37,542 bases of DNA, taken from contig NZ_QWKP01000200.1 in assembly GCF_003470205.1 (NCBI RefSeq), positions 1 to 37,542 of the forward strand, given 5' to 3'. The first letter of the stretch is position 1. Every line of letters starts with the position of its first letter. Shown here one piece after another: positions 24,445-31,816 of the stretch. Below the pieces are notes generated by a model, which saw only the letters and a program-made list of their open reading frames with translations, ran no database searches and was not told the origin of the DNA. The stretch comes from Cellulomonas rhizosphaerae (GTDB taxonomy: Bacteria; Actinomycetota; Actinomycetes; Actinomycetales; Cellulomonadaceae). Position numbers and translations under genes: made by a program.

Positions 24445-24500
24445 CGCACACACGACGATGCGCACACACAGCGATGCCCACACACGACGATGCCCACACG
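24445..24500. repeat. 16-bp tandem repeat, 3.5 copies
   Basis: Three contiguous 16-mers (24445-24460, 24461-24476, 24477-24492) of the form (C/C)(G/C)CACACA..GATG, followed by a half copy CCCACACG (24493-24500). The complement-like GTGGGTGTGGGTGTGATGG follows at once, so the last half unit can fold back. It fills the ispH-xseA divergent gap. Confidence 0.8.
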
Positions 24501-24535
24501 CGTGGGTGTGGGTGTGATGGTGCAGGCTTGGCCGC

Positions 24536-25798
24536 GTGAGCACAGAACGAGCCGACCAGCCGGGCCTCGAGGGCGTCGTGCTGCCGCTCCCCCTGCGCGC
24601 TGGCGACACCACCCCGGAGCGGCCGTGGCCCGTGCGGCACCTCGCCCCCAAGATCTCGGACTACATCGCCAAGATGCCGCCGGTCTGGGTCGAGGGCCAG
24701 GTGCTCAACTTCAAGAAGTGGAACACCCTCTACTTCCTGACCCTGCGGGACACCGACCTCGACATGTCGCTGTCGGTCACGGCTCCCGCGGCGGCCATCG
24801 GCAAGATCGCGCAGCAGGTCAGCGACGGGTCGCACATCGTCGTGCACGCCCGGCCGCGCTTCCACGCCAAGAAGGGCGACCTGACGTTCGCGGCCGACGA
24901 CGTCCGCCTCGTCGGTCTCGGCGAGCTGCTCGCCCGCATCGAGCACCTCAAGGGCGTCCTGGGCGCCGAGGGTCTGTTCGACGAGCGCCGCAAGAAGCCG
25001 CTGCCGTTCCTGCCGGGCGTGATCGGCCTCGTCGTGGCCCAGCAGGGCGACGCGGAGCACGACGTGGTCTCCAACGCGCGCGGCCGGTGGGCCGCCGCGC
25101 AGTTCGAGATCCGGCGGGTCACTGTGCAGGGGCCGCGAGCCGTACCCGAGGTCAGCGCCGCGATCGCCGAGCTCGACGCGGACCCCCGGGTCGACGTCAT
25201 CGTCGTCGCGCGCGGCGGCGGCTCCTTCGAGGACCTGCTCCCGTTCAGCAACGAGTCGCTCGTGCGCGTCGCGGCTGCGTGCCGGACGCCCCTGGTGAGC
25301 GCCATCGGACACCACCTCGACTCGCCGCTGCTCGACCTGGTCGCCGACCTGCGCGCCTCGACCCCGACCGACGCGGCCAAGCGCATCGTCCCGGACGTGA
25401 CCGAGGAGCGCGCGCGCCTGGTCCAGGCGCGCCAGCGCTCCCGCACAGCGATCCTCGGACGGCTCGACCGCGAGCAGAACGCCCTCGAGCACTGGCGCAG
25501 CCGGCCCGTGCTCGCCACGCCGACGACGCTCGTCGACCAGCTCGAGCACCGCCTGCACGCCCACCGCGACGTCGCCCGTCGCTCTCTCGACTCCGCGCTC
25601 CGGCACGCGCACGCCGAGGTCATCGGGTTGGCCGCCCAGGTACGTGCCCTGTCCCCGGCCGCCACCCTCGACCGCGGGTACGCGGTGGTCCAGCGCGCGG
25701 ACGGTCACGTCGTGCGCGATCCCGCGGATGTCGCGGCCGGCGACCGCCTGCGCGTCCGCGTCGCCGCCGGCGAGCTCGCGGCCGACGTCGTCAGCTGA
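24536..25798 (+). CDS. xseA: Exodeoxyribonuclease VII large subunit
   Basis: 420-aa catalytic subunit of ExoVII, which degrades single-stranded DNA to short oligonucleotides. An N-terminal OB-fold (about 20-125, WVEGQVLNFKKWNTLYF) precedes the nuclease domain with VIGLVVAQQGDAEHDV, VIVVARGGGSFEDLLPF and GHHLDSPLLDLVADLRASTPTDAA, followed by the coiled coil that holds the small subunits (about 290-370) and a C-terminal LDRGYAVV segment. The catalytic H and D of the GHxxD motif are kept, but the residue after H is H instead of the usual E. GTG 24536 has CAGGCT ending 7 nt upstream. xseB follows 75 bp downstream. Confidence 0.95.
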   Translation: MSTERADQPGLEGVVLPLPLRAGDTTPERPWPVRHLAPKISDYIAKMPPVWVEGQVLNFKKWNTLYFLTLRDTDLDMSLSVTAPAAAIGKIAQQVSDGSHIVVHARPRFHAKKGDLTFAADDVRLVGLGELLARIEHLKGVLGAEGLFDERRKKPLPFLPGVIGLVVAQQGDAEHDVVSNARGRWAAAQFEIRRVTVQGPRAVPEVSAAIAELDADPRVDVIVVARGGGSFEDLLPFSNESLVRVAAACRTPLVSAIGHHLDSPLLDLVADLRASTPTDAAKRIVPDVTEERARLVQARQRSRTAILGRLDREQNALEHWRSRPVLATPTTLVDQLEHRLHAHRDVARRSLDSALRHAHAEVIGLAAQVRALSPAATLDRGYAVVQRADGHVVRDPADVAAGDRLRVRVAAGELAADVVS

Positions 25799-25873
25799 CC
25801 CTCGCTCCGCCTGGGCACCACGCGCCGGACAGGGCCCGGCACGGATGTCAGCCCCGGCTGGTTGGATAGGCGA

Positions 25874-26125
25874 ATGCCGAAGCAGCCCAGCACGCCCGCC
25901 GAAGACCCGAACGCCGACGTCGCCGCACTGTCCTACGAGCAGGCGCGCGACGAGCTGGTCCAGGTGGTTGCGCGGCTCGAGGCGGGCTCCGAGTCGCTCG
26001 AGGGCTCGCTCGCGCTGTGGGAGCGCGGCGAGGCGCTGGCGGCCCGCTGCCAGCGGTGGCTCGACGGCGCACGCGAGCGGCTCGCCGCCGTGCGTGAGCC
26101 GGCGACCCCGTCGGCCGAGAGCTGA
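25874..26125 (+). CDS. xseB: Exodeoxyribonuclease VII small subunit
   Basis: 83-aa helical protein that wraps along the XseA coiled coil. The family pattern [39 protein letters not shown] is clear (about 20-60). ATG 25874 is chosen; an in-frame TTG 12 nt earlier is unlikely. TTGGAT ends 6 nt before the ATG, so separate leaderless initiation is possible although xseA lies just upstream. A strong hairpin follows. Confidence 0.93.
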   Translation: MPKQPSTPAEDPNADVAALSYEQARDELVQVVARLEAGSESLEGSLALWERGEALAARCQRWLDGARERLAAVREPATPSAES

Positions 26126-26156
26126 CCTCGGGCGCCACGCAGCGCGCGCGGCCGGC

Positions 26157-26194
26157 GGCGTCGGCTGCCCGCCGCAGCACGGGCAGCCGACGCC
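26157..26194. terminator. Strong bidirectional terminator
   Basis: Perfect 15-bp stem (26157-26171 with 26180-26194), 8-nt loop, between xseB and the converging sugar-importer ATPase gene, whose stop begins 2 nt away. It is the clearest shared terminator of the window. Confidence 0.8.
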
Positions 26195-26195
26195 G

Positions 26196-27455
26196 TCAGC
26201 TCGCCTTCGCCTTCTCCCGAGCCTGCGCCCGCTCGAGCGAAGCCTTGCGGTCCGCCTCGTTCTGCTGGTCGATCTCCTTGACGGCGTCCGCGTCGTACGT
26301 GAGGTTCTCCCCGCTCTCCGGGTCGAACACCATCATCTTGGCCGGGTTCACCCAGAGCTTGGCGTCGTCGCCGTCGCGCACGCGGCTCTCGGAGTCCAGC
26401 GCGACGACGAGCTGCGTGCGCATCCCCTCGCCGTCGAGGTCGCGGTCGAGCTCCTCGAGCTTGCCGGCCACCTCCGGGTTGGTGTCGAAGGGCACGTAGG
26501 CGTACAGGTCCGAGCCGAGCCACTCGGTGACGTCGACCGTCGCGTCGAAGGTCACGCCGTCCGCGCTGCGCCGGTCGTCGGTGAGAGAGGCGTCCTCGAA
26601 GTGCTCCGGCCGCAGGCCGACGATGACCAGCTTGCGGTCGCCGAGCCGGGCCTTGAGATCGTCGGTCAGCGGCACGTCGACCAGTGGGAGCCGCAGGACG
26701 TCGTCGACGATCTCGCCCGGCAGGAAGTTCATCGGCGGCGAGCCGATGAACCCCGCGACGAACAGGTTGACCGGGTGCTCGTAGAGCCCGCGAGGCGACG
26801 CGACCTGCTGCAGCTCGCCCTTGCGCAGCACCGCGACCCGGTCGCCGAGCGTCATGGCCTCGGTCTGGTCGTGCGTGACGTAGACCGTGGTCGTGCCGAG
26901 CCGGCGCTGCATGCGCGCGATCTCCGTGCGCATCTGTCCGCGCAGCTTCGCGTCGAGGTTCGAGAGCGGCTCGTCGAACAGGAACGCCTGCGCCTCGCGG
27001 ACGATCGCGCGACCCATGGCAACCCGCTGCCGCTGCCCTCCGGACAGGTTGGCGGGCTTGCGCTGCAGGTGGTCCTGGAGCTCGAGCGTCTTGGCCGCGA
27101 ACTCGACCTTCTCGCGGACCTGCTCCTCGGTGAAGGCGCCCTTCTGCAGCCGCAGCGGGAACGCGATGTTCTCGAAGACCGTCAGGTGCGGGTAGAGCGC
27201 GTAGTTCTGGAACACCATCGCCAGGTGCCGATCGCGCGGGGCCTTGTCGTTGACGCGGTCGCCGCCGATCGCCAGGTCGCCCGAGGTGATGTCCTCGAGG
27301 CCGACGATCATGCGCAGCAGCGTCGACTTCCCGCAGCCGGACGGCCCGACGAGGATGACGAACTCCCCGTCGGCGATGTCCAGGCTCACGCCCTTCACGG
27401 CGAGGTACCCGTCGCCGTACTCCTTGACGATGTCCTTGAGGGTGATGGCAGCCAT
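26196..27455 (-). CDS. sugC: Sugar ABC importer ATP-binding protein (SugC/MsmX/UgpC type)
   Basis: 419-aa ATPase energising the sugar importer encoded upstream. Walker A GPSGCGKST (37-45), signature LSGGQRQR (137-144), Walker B FLFDEP (158-163), switch H195; the C-terminal half (about 240-395) is the TOBE/OB regulatory region beginning around GSPPMNFLPGEIV. AAGGAG sits 7 nt before ATG 27455. It is the last gene of the four-gene operon, 25 bp after the second permease. Some actinobacteria share one such ATPase among several importers, so it may serve other sugar systems as well. Confidence 0.93.
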   Translation of the reverse strand: MAAITLKDIVKEYGDGYLAVKGVSLDIADGEFVILVGPSGCGKSTLLRMIVGLEDITSGDLAIGGDRVNDKAPRDRHLAMVFQNYALYPHLTVFENIAFPLRLQKGAFTEEQVREKVEFAAKTLELQDHLQRKPANLSGGQRQRVAMGRAIVREAQAFLFDEPLSNLDAKLRGQMRTEIARMQRRLGTTTVYVTHDQTEAMTLGDRVAVLRKGELQQVASPRGLYEHPVNLFVAGFIGSPPMNFLPGEIVDDVLRLPLVDVPLTDDLKARLGDRKLVIVGLRPEHFEDASLTDDRRSADGVTFDATVDVTEWLGSDLYAYVPFDTNPEVAGKLEELDRDLDGEGMRTQLVVALDSESRVRDGDDAKLWVNPAKMMVFDPESGENLTYDADAVKEIDQQNEADRKASLERAQAREKAKAS

Positions 27456-27480
27456 CGGTGGTCTCCTTGGGAAGAGGGGG

Positions 27481-28323
27481 TCAGCCCTTGACGGCGCCCT
27501 GGGTCAGGCCGGACACGATCTGGCGTTGGAAGAGCAGGACGAGGATGACGACGGGGACGGTGACGACGACCGCCGCCGCCGAGATGGCTCCGGTGGGCTC
27601 CTCGAACTGCGAGGCGCCGGTGAAGAACGCGAGGGCGGCGGGGACGGGGCGTGCCGCGGACGTCGACGTCAGCGAGATGCCGTAGACGAAGTCGTTCCAC
27701 GCGATGAAGAAGGCGATCAGCGCAGTCGTGAAGACGCCGGGCGCCGCGAGCGGCACGATCACCTTGCGGAACGCCTGCCACGCCGTCGCACCGTCGACCT
27801 GCGCCGCCTGCTCGAGCTCCCACGGGATCTGGCGGAAGAAGGCCGCCAGGGTCCAGATCGAGATCGGCAGCGTCAGTGACAGATACGGGATGATCAGGCC
27901 GAGCCACGTGTCGTAGAGGCCGATGTTGCGCCACAGGTTGAACAGCGGCGTGACCAGCGAGACCACCGGGAAGATGGAGACCCCCAGGGCCGTCGTCAGG
28001 ATCAGCTTCTTGCCCGGGAAGTCGAGCCGGGCGATGGCGTAGGCGGCGAGCGTCGCCAGGACGACGGCGACGAACGTCGCGATCAGCGAGATGCCGATCG
28101 AGTTCCGCAGCGACGGCAGGAACAGGTCCTTGGCGGAGCCCGTGAGGATCTGCTCGTAGTTGCTCCAGGTCCACGTCTTCGGCAGGAACGTGCCGAGGTT
28201 CAGCTGGCTCGGCAGCTTGAACGACGTGGCGAGGATGGAGAACACGGGGAACAGGGCGTACACGAGCACGAGGATCGTGATGACGGCCCAGGCGACCTTG
28301 AGCCTGGTGGACATCGCGCGCAT
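27481..28323 (-). CDS. sugB: Sugar ABC importer permease 2 (SugB/MalG-like)
   Basis: 280-aa inner-membrane permease with six predicted membrane segments. The EAA loop is EQAAQVDGATAWQAFRKVIVPLAAPG, which contacts the ATPase. ATG 28323 shares a nucleotide with the stop of the preceding permease gene (TGATG), with GGGGAGAG upstream. MalG-like N-terminus MRAMSTRLKVAWAVITILVL. Pairs with the SugA-like subunit to form the translocation pore; symbol given by operon order and LpqY homology. Confidence 0.92.
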   Translation of the reverse strand: MRAMSTRLKVAWAVITILVLVYALFPVFSILATSFKLPSQLNLGTFLPKTWTWSNYEQILTGSAKDLFLPSLRNSIGISLIATFVAVVLATLAAYAIARLDFPGKKLILTTALGVSIFPVVSLVTPLFNLWRNIGLYDTWLGLIIPYLSLTLPISIWTLAAFFRQIPWELEQAAQVDGATAWQAFRKVIVPLAAPGVFTTALIAFFIAWNDFVYGISLTSTSAARPVPAALAFFTGASQFEEPTGAISAAAVVVTVPVVILVLLFQRQIVSGLTQGAVKG

Positions 28324-29288
28324 CAGCTCTCCCCCCTCGCGCCGGCCAGATTGACCTTGAAGAGCTTGATCGCGATGAAGCAGATCAGCAGGACGCACAG
28401 GAACAAGATCACCGAGATCGCCGAGCCGAGCCCGATCTCGAGCCGCCCGATCGAGGTCCGGTAGGCCAGCAGCGAGAGCACCGTGGTCCCGTTCGCGCCG
28501 TTGGTCATGATGAAGACGTTGTCGAAGATCCGGAACGCGTCCAGGGCGCGGAACAGGACGGCCACCATGATCGCGGCCTTCATGTTCGGCAGCACGACCT
28601 TGCGCATCCGCTGCCACCAGGTGGCGCCGTCGACCTCCGCCGCCTCCTCCAGCTCGGTCGGGACCTGGGCGAGCCCGGCGAGCAGCAGCAGCGAGATGAA
28701 CGGCGTCGTCTTCCAGATCTCCGACGCGATGATCACGAAGAGGCTCGTGCCCTGCTGGGCGAACCAGTTCAGGTCGGTGTCGATGAAGGGCAGCCAGCTG
28801 AACCAGTGGTTGACGAAGCCCGAGTTGATGTCGAACGCGTAGAACCACGCGAACGCCGAGACGACCGTGATGATGCCGTAGGGCACCAGGATGACCGTCC
28901 GGAGCAGACCCCGGAGCTGGGTGATCGCGCGGTGCATGACGAGCGCGAGCGCGAAGCCGAGGAGCAGCTCGACGACCACGGAGACGACCATGATCAGGAG
29001 CGTCACCAGGAGGGCCTGGACGAACACCGAGTCGGTGAGGACCTCCACGTAGTTGCGCAGCCCGATGAACTCCTTGTCGTCGGGAGCCGTCAGGCGGTAG
29101 GCGAACAGCGAGTCGTACGTGGCCTGCAGGATGGGGTACAGCGTGACGAGCAGCATCACGACGAACGCCGGCCCGGCGAGCAGCCACCCGAGTCGCGCCT
29201 CGGACCTCGCCCGATCGCTGCGGGCGACCTTCCGTCGCGGTCGCGCCGCGTCCTCGACTGTCTGCGCTGTGGCGACCTCCGCGGTCAT
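28323..29288 (-). CDS. sugA: Sugar ABC importer permease 1 (SugA/MalF-like)
   Basis: 321-aa permease. Cytoplasmic basic N-terminus (about 35 residues), six membrane segments, EAA loop EEAAEVDGATWWQRMRKVVLPNM, and the MalF-like motif FDNVFIMTNG. Its ATG overlaps the TGA of the binding-protein gene (ATGA at 29285-29288) and its own TGA overlaps the next ATG, giving a tightly coupled operon. Trehalose is the substrate of the mycobacterial counterpart. Confidence 0.92.
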   Translation of the reverse strand: MTAEVATAQTVEDAARPRRKVARSDRARSEARLGWLLAGPAFVVMLLVTLYPILQATYDSLFAYRLTAPDDKEFIGLRNYVEVLTDSVFVQALLVTLLIMVVSVVVELLLGFALALVMHRAITQLRGLLRTVILVPYGIITVVSAFAWFYAFDINSGFVNHWFSWLPFIDTDLNWFAQQGTSLFVIIASEIWKTTPFISLLLLAGLAQVPTELEEAAEVDGATWWQRMRKVVLPNMKAAIMVAVLFRALDAFRIFDNVFIMTNGANGTTVLSLLAYRTSIGRLEIGLGSAISVILFLCVLLICFIAIKLFKVNLAGARGES

Positions 29289-30577
29289 AGCAGCTGCTCC
29301 CCTCGCAGGACGGACGTGATGAAGTCGGTCGACTTCTTCGGGGTCGTCGCCGGGTTGACCGAGGCCGGCGGGTGCCAGGTCTCCTGCAGGCCGAGCGAGA
29401 CCTCGTTGTAGTACGGCGTCTGAGGCCGCGGGGCGGCGTTCTCGAGCGACTCGCGGATGACGTCCGCCATCGGGAAGGCCTTCTTGACGTCAGCGTCCTC
29501 GTACGACTTCGTGTTCGACGGCGGGTTGCCGTTCGTGGCGAAGTAGTAGGCCTGGTTCTCGGGGGTCACGATGCACTGGGCGGCCTTCAAGGAGTCGTCC
29601 ACGTGCTTGCTGAAGGCCCCGATGCCAAGGTTGATCCCGCCGTACGGCGGACGCGACTTGGTGCCCTCGGTCACCTGCGGGTACAGACCCCACCCGATGT
29701 CGTCGAGCAGCGACTTGTCGAGCGTGCCGTCCTCGACGGCCGCATTCGTCGCCGACCAGACGAACGGCCAGTTCACCATGAACGAGCCCTTGTCCCCCTG
29801 GAACAGGGTCAACGAGGCGCCCTCGTCGGCGGTCGGCAGGCCGGGTCCGCCCAGCCCCTCCTTGCCGATGGTGCCCATGACCTCGGCGGCGGCCTTGCCC
29901 GCGTCGGTCTCCAGGCCCAGCTTCAGCTCGTCGGCCGGCGCCTCCGGGTTCGTCAGGATGTGCCCGCCGGCGGACTCCACCAGGGCGTTGATCCACACCG
30001 TCAGCGACTCGGCCTTGGTGCCCTGGACGGCCAGGAACTTGCTCTGGTCCTTGGCCGCGTCGATGATCTGCTTCCACGTCACGGGCGTCTTCGACGGGTC
30101 CAGGCCCGCCTTCTCGGCGACCGACTTGCGATACCAGAGCAGCTGCGTGTTCGCCCAGAACGGCACCGTGACGAGCTTGCCCTTCCAGGTCGCCCCGTCG
30201 AGCGCACCCTGCACGACGTCCTGGCTGACCTTGTCGGCTACGTCCTGCGGGATCGGCGCCAGGAAGCCGGGCTCGGCGAGCTCGGGGATGAACGGCGGGT
30301 CGAGGCTCATGATGTCGATCGACGAGTCCTTCGCCGCCAGCCGGCGGGCCAGCTGCTCGCGCTGAGCGCTCGCGTCACGCGGCAGGATCGAGGTCTCGAT
30401 CCGGTAGGCGCCGTTCGCGGCGTCGGTGCACCGCTTCGCGATCTCCGCCTGCCCGCCGTCGTCGGGGTTGATGTACCAGGTCAGTGTCGGTGGACCGTCG
30501 TCGCTGCTGCACGCAGCGAGCGGTGCCACCAGCCCCGCCACCACGGCGAGGGCCAGGGCCCGGGTGCGTCGTCGCAC
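29285..30577 (-). CDS. lpqY: LpqY-like sugar-binding lipoprotein (trehalose-type importer)
   Basis: 430-aa lipoprotein; GTG 30577 has GGGAGG 5 nt upstream and opens a signal with lipobox LAAC (lipidated C23). After it, the segments AKRCTDA, SILPRDASAQREQLARRLA and SIDIMSLD, then NTQLLWYR and VNWPFVW, closely follow mycobacterial LpqY, the trehalose-binding protein of LpqY-SugABC. That system recovers trehalose released during cell-envelope mycolate metabolism in mycobacteria; this organism probably lacks mycolates, so here it may simply import trehalose or a related disaccharide. First gene of the operon; divergent from carbonic anhydrase with an inverted repeat in the gap. Confidence 0.9.
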   Translation of the reverse strand: MRRRTRALALAVVAGLVAPLAACSSDDGPPTLTWYINPDDGGQAEIAKRCTDAANGAYRIETSILPRDASAQREQLARRLAAKDSSIDIMSLDPPFIPELAEPGFLAPIPQDVADKVSQDVVQGALDGATWKGKLVTVPFWANTQLLWYRKSVAEKAGLDPSKTPVTWKQIIDAAKDQSKFLAVQGTKAESLTVWINALVESAGGHILTNPEAPADELKLGLETDAGKAAAEVMGTIGKEGLGGPGLPTADEGASLTLFQGDKGSFMVNWPFVWSATNAAVEDGTLDKSLLDDIGWGLYPQVTEGTKSRPPYGGINLGIGAFSKHVDDSLKAAQCIVTPENQAYYFATNGNPPSNTKSYEDADVKKAFPMADVIRESLENAAPRPQTPYYNEVSLGLQETWHPPASVNPATTPKKSTDFITSVLRGEQLL

Positions 30578-30611
30578 GTGTCCCTCCCAGAGGTTCGAGG
30601 CGTCATCGCTT

Positions 30612-30631
30612 CGGGTACAGGCCTACACCCG
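30612..30631. promoter_or_regulatory. Inverted repeat upstream of lpqY
   Basis: CGGGT (30612-30616) and ACCCG (30627-30631) flank a core containing AGGCCT. The decamer GGTACAGGCC (30614-30623) recurs at 35106-35115 in the GH53 promoter. It lies 35 bp upstream of the lpqY start and could be an operator. Confidence 0.35.
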
Positions 30632-30718
30632 GGAGGTGAGGTGCTGCCACCCGAACGGCGTAGTGGACCTCCGTGGACACGGGCTTGCGCGTGCGCCGCC
30701 ACCTGCGACGATGGCGAC

Positions 30719-31345
30719 GTGCCGCACACGCTGACCCCCGCCGAGGCCTGGACCGCACTGCGCGAAGGGAACGACCGCTTCGTGCGCGGCGAGATGGCGC
30801 ATCCCTCCCAGAGCATCGAGCGCCGCTCGGAGCTCTCGGCGGAGCAGCACCCGTTCGCCGTGCTGTTCGGCTGCTCCGACTCCCGCGTCGCGGCCGAGAT
30901 CATCTTCGACCAGGGGCTGGGCGACCTGTTCGTCGTGCGCACCGCCGGCCACGTCCTCGACACGACGGTCATCGGCTCGATCGAGTACGGCGTCTCGGTG
31001 CTGGGCGCCCCGCTCGTCGTCGTGCTCGGGCACGACTCGTGCGGCGCGGTCGCGGCAGCCACCGCGGCCCTCACCGACGGCCAGGTGCCGGCCGGGTTCG
31101 TCCGCGCCGTCGTCGACCGCGTGATCCCGAGCATCGTGGGGCTGGTGAGCTCGGGCCAGGACGTCTCGACGATCGAGGCCGCGGCGCTCGGCCACGAGCA
31201 CGTCCGGCACACCGTGACGATGCTGCAGGGCTACTCGGTCTCGCTCGCCGAGGCCGTCGCCGAGGGCCGCTGCGCGATCATCGGCCTCGAGTACACGCTG
31301 GCCGACGGCAAGGTGCACGTCGCCGAGGTCGTCGGCGAGGTCTGA
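30719..31345 (+). CDS. Beta-carbonic anhydrase
   Basis: 208-aa zinc enzyme interconverting CO2 and bicarbonate. Zinc ligands are C52, H105 and C108 with the catalytic dyad D54-R56 (FGCSDSRV and VVLGHDSCGAV), complete and in the usual spacing; VVRTAGHVLDTTVIGSIEYGV is the conserved core. GTG 30719 is the first start that gives the family N-terminus TPAEAWTALREGNDRFV; GACGAT ends 6 nt before it, and no SD is present. It supplies bicarbonate for carboxylations in the cytoplasm. Divergent from lpqY. Confidence 0.95.
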   Translation: MPHTLTPAEAWTALREGNDRFVRGEMAHPSQSIERRSELSAEQHPFAVLFGCSDSRVAAEIIFDQGLGDLFVVRTAGHVLDTTVIGSIEYGVSVLGAPLVVVLGHDSCGAVAAATAALTDGQVPAGFVRAVVDRVIPSIVGLVSSGQDVSTIEAAALGHEHVRHTVTMLQGYSVSLAEAVAEGRCAIIGLEYTLADGKVHVAEVVGEV

Positions 31346-31349
31346 CGCC

Positions 31350-31673
31350 TCAGGGGAACCAGGGGTCAGCGGGCCGCGGACGAGCGTCGGGCTCGTCGTC
31401 GTGCCGGGTCTCGCGCTCGCGCCAGTAGACGGAGCCGTCCGCGCGGCGTCCGAGCAGCCCCGCCTCGACCATGTCTCGCCGGACACGCACGGGGTCGTCG
31501 GCGAGCTCGGCGACGCGGACCGTCACGTCGGCCTCGAGCGCCCACTCGCCCGGCGCGAGCACGTGCGCGGCGATGTGCTCGAGCACCGCATCGCGGTCCG
31601 CCCGGCGGCGGGGCGAGCGCACCAGCCGCCCGTGGACCAGGAACCGCTCGGCCACGCACCTCTCGTCGTCCAC
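31350..31673 (-). CDS. DUF2087 domain protein
   Basis: 107-aa protein. The segment ERFLVHGRLVRSPRRRADR, then LAPGEWALEADVTVRVAEL, then RRDMVEAGLLGRRADGSVYWR is the DUF2087 domain, a small winged-helix-like fold often attached to or near regulators; function unknown. GTG 31673 is chosen as the first codon of the recognisable domain; CACGAT ends 6 nt before it. Its stop is 4 nt from the end of the converging carbonic-anhydrase gene. Confidence 0.75.
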   Translation of the reverse strand: MDDERCVAERFLVHGRLVRSPRRRADRDAVLEHIAAHVLAPGEWALEADVTVRVAELADDPVRVRRDMVEAGLLGRRADGSVYWRERETRHDDEPDARPRPADPWFP

Positions 31674-31712
31674 GCGACCATCGTGGCCCCGCCCGGCCCT
31701 CGCGCGCACGAC

Positions 31713-31780
31713 GACGCCCCGCTCGCGCCGAGCCGATCGGCCGCGGGGGGCGGCCGGTCGGGCGGTGCGAACGGGGCGTC
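31713..31780 (-). terminator. Long terminator hairpin downstream of GH53 gene
   Basis: Outer stem GACGCCCCG (31713-31721) with CGGGGCGTC (31772-31780); inner 12-bp stem 31733-31744 with 31750-31761, one G-U pair, G5 loop. It starts 36 nt beyond the galactanase stop (31817). Confidence 0.65.
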
Positions 31781-31816
31781 GAGGCGGTGGGCGGACCCCC
31801 ACCGGGTGCGGGTCGG

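Noticed and set aside
24445..24500. CRISPR-like array
   Set aside because: The 16-mers are contiguous with no spacers and no cas gene is near; it is a simple tandem repeat.
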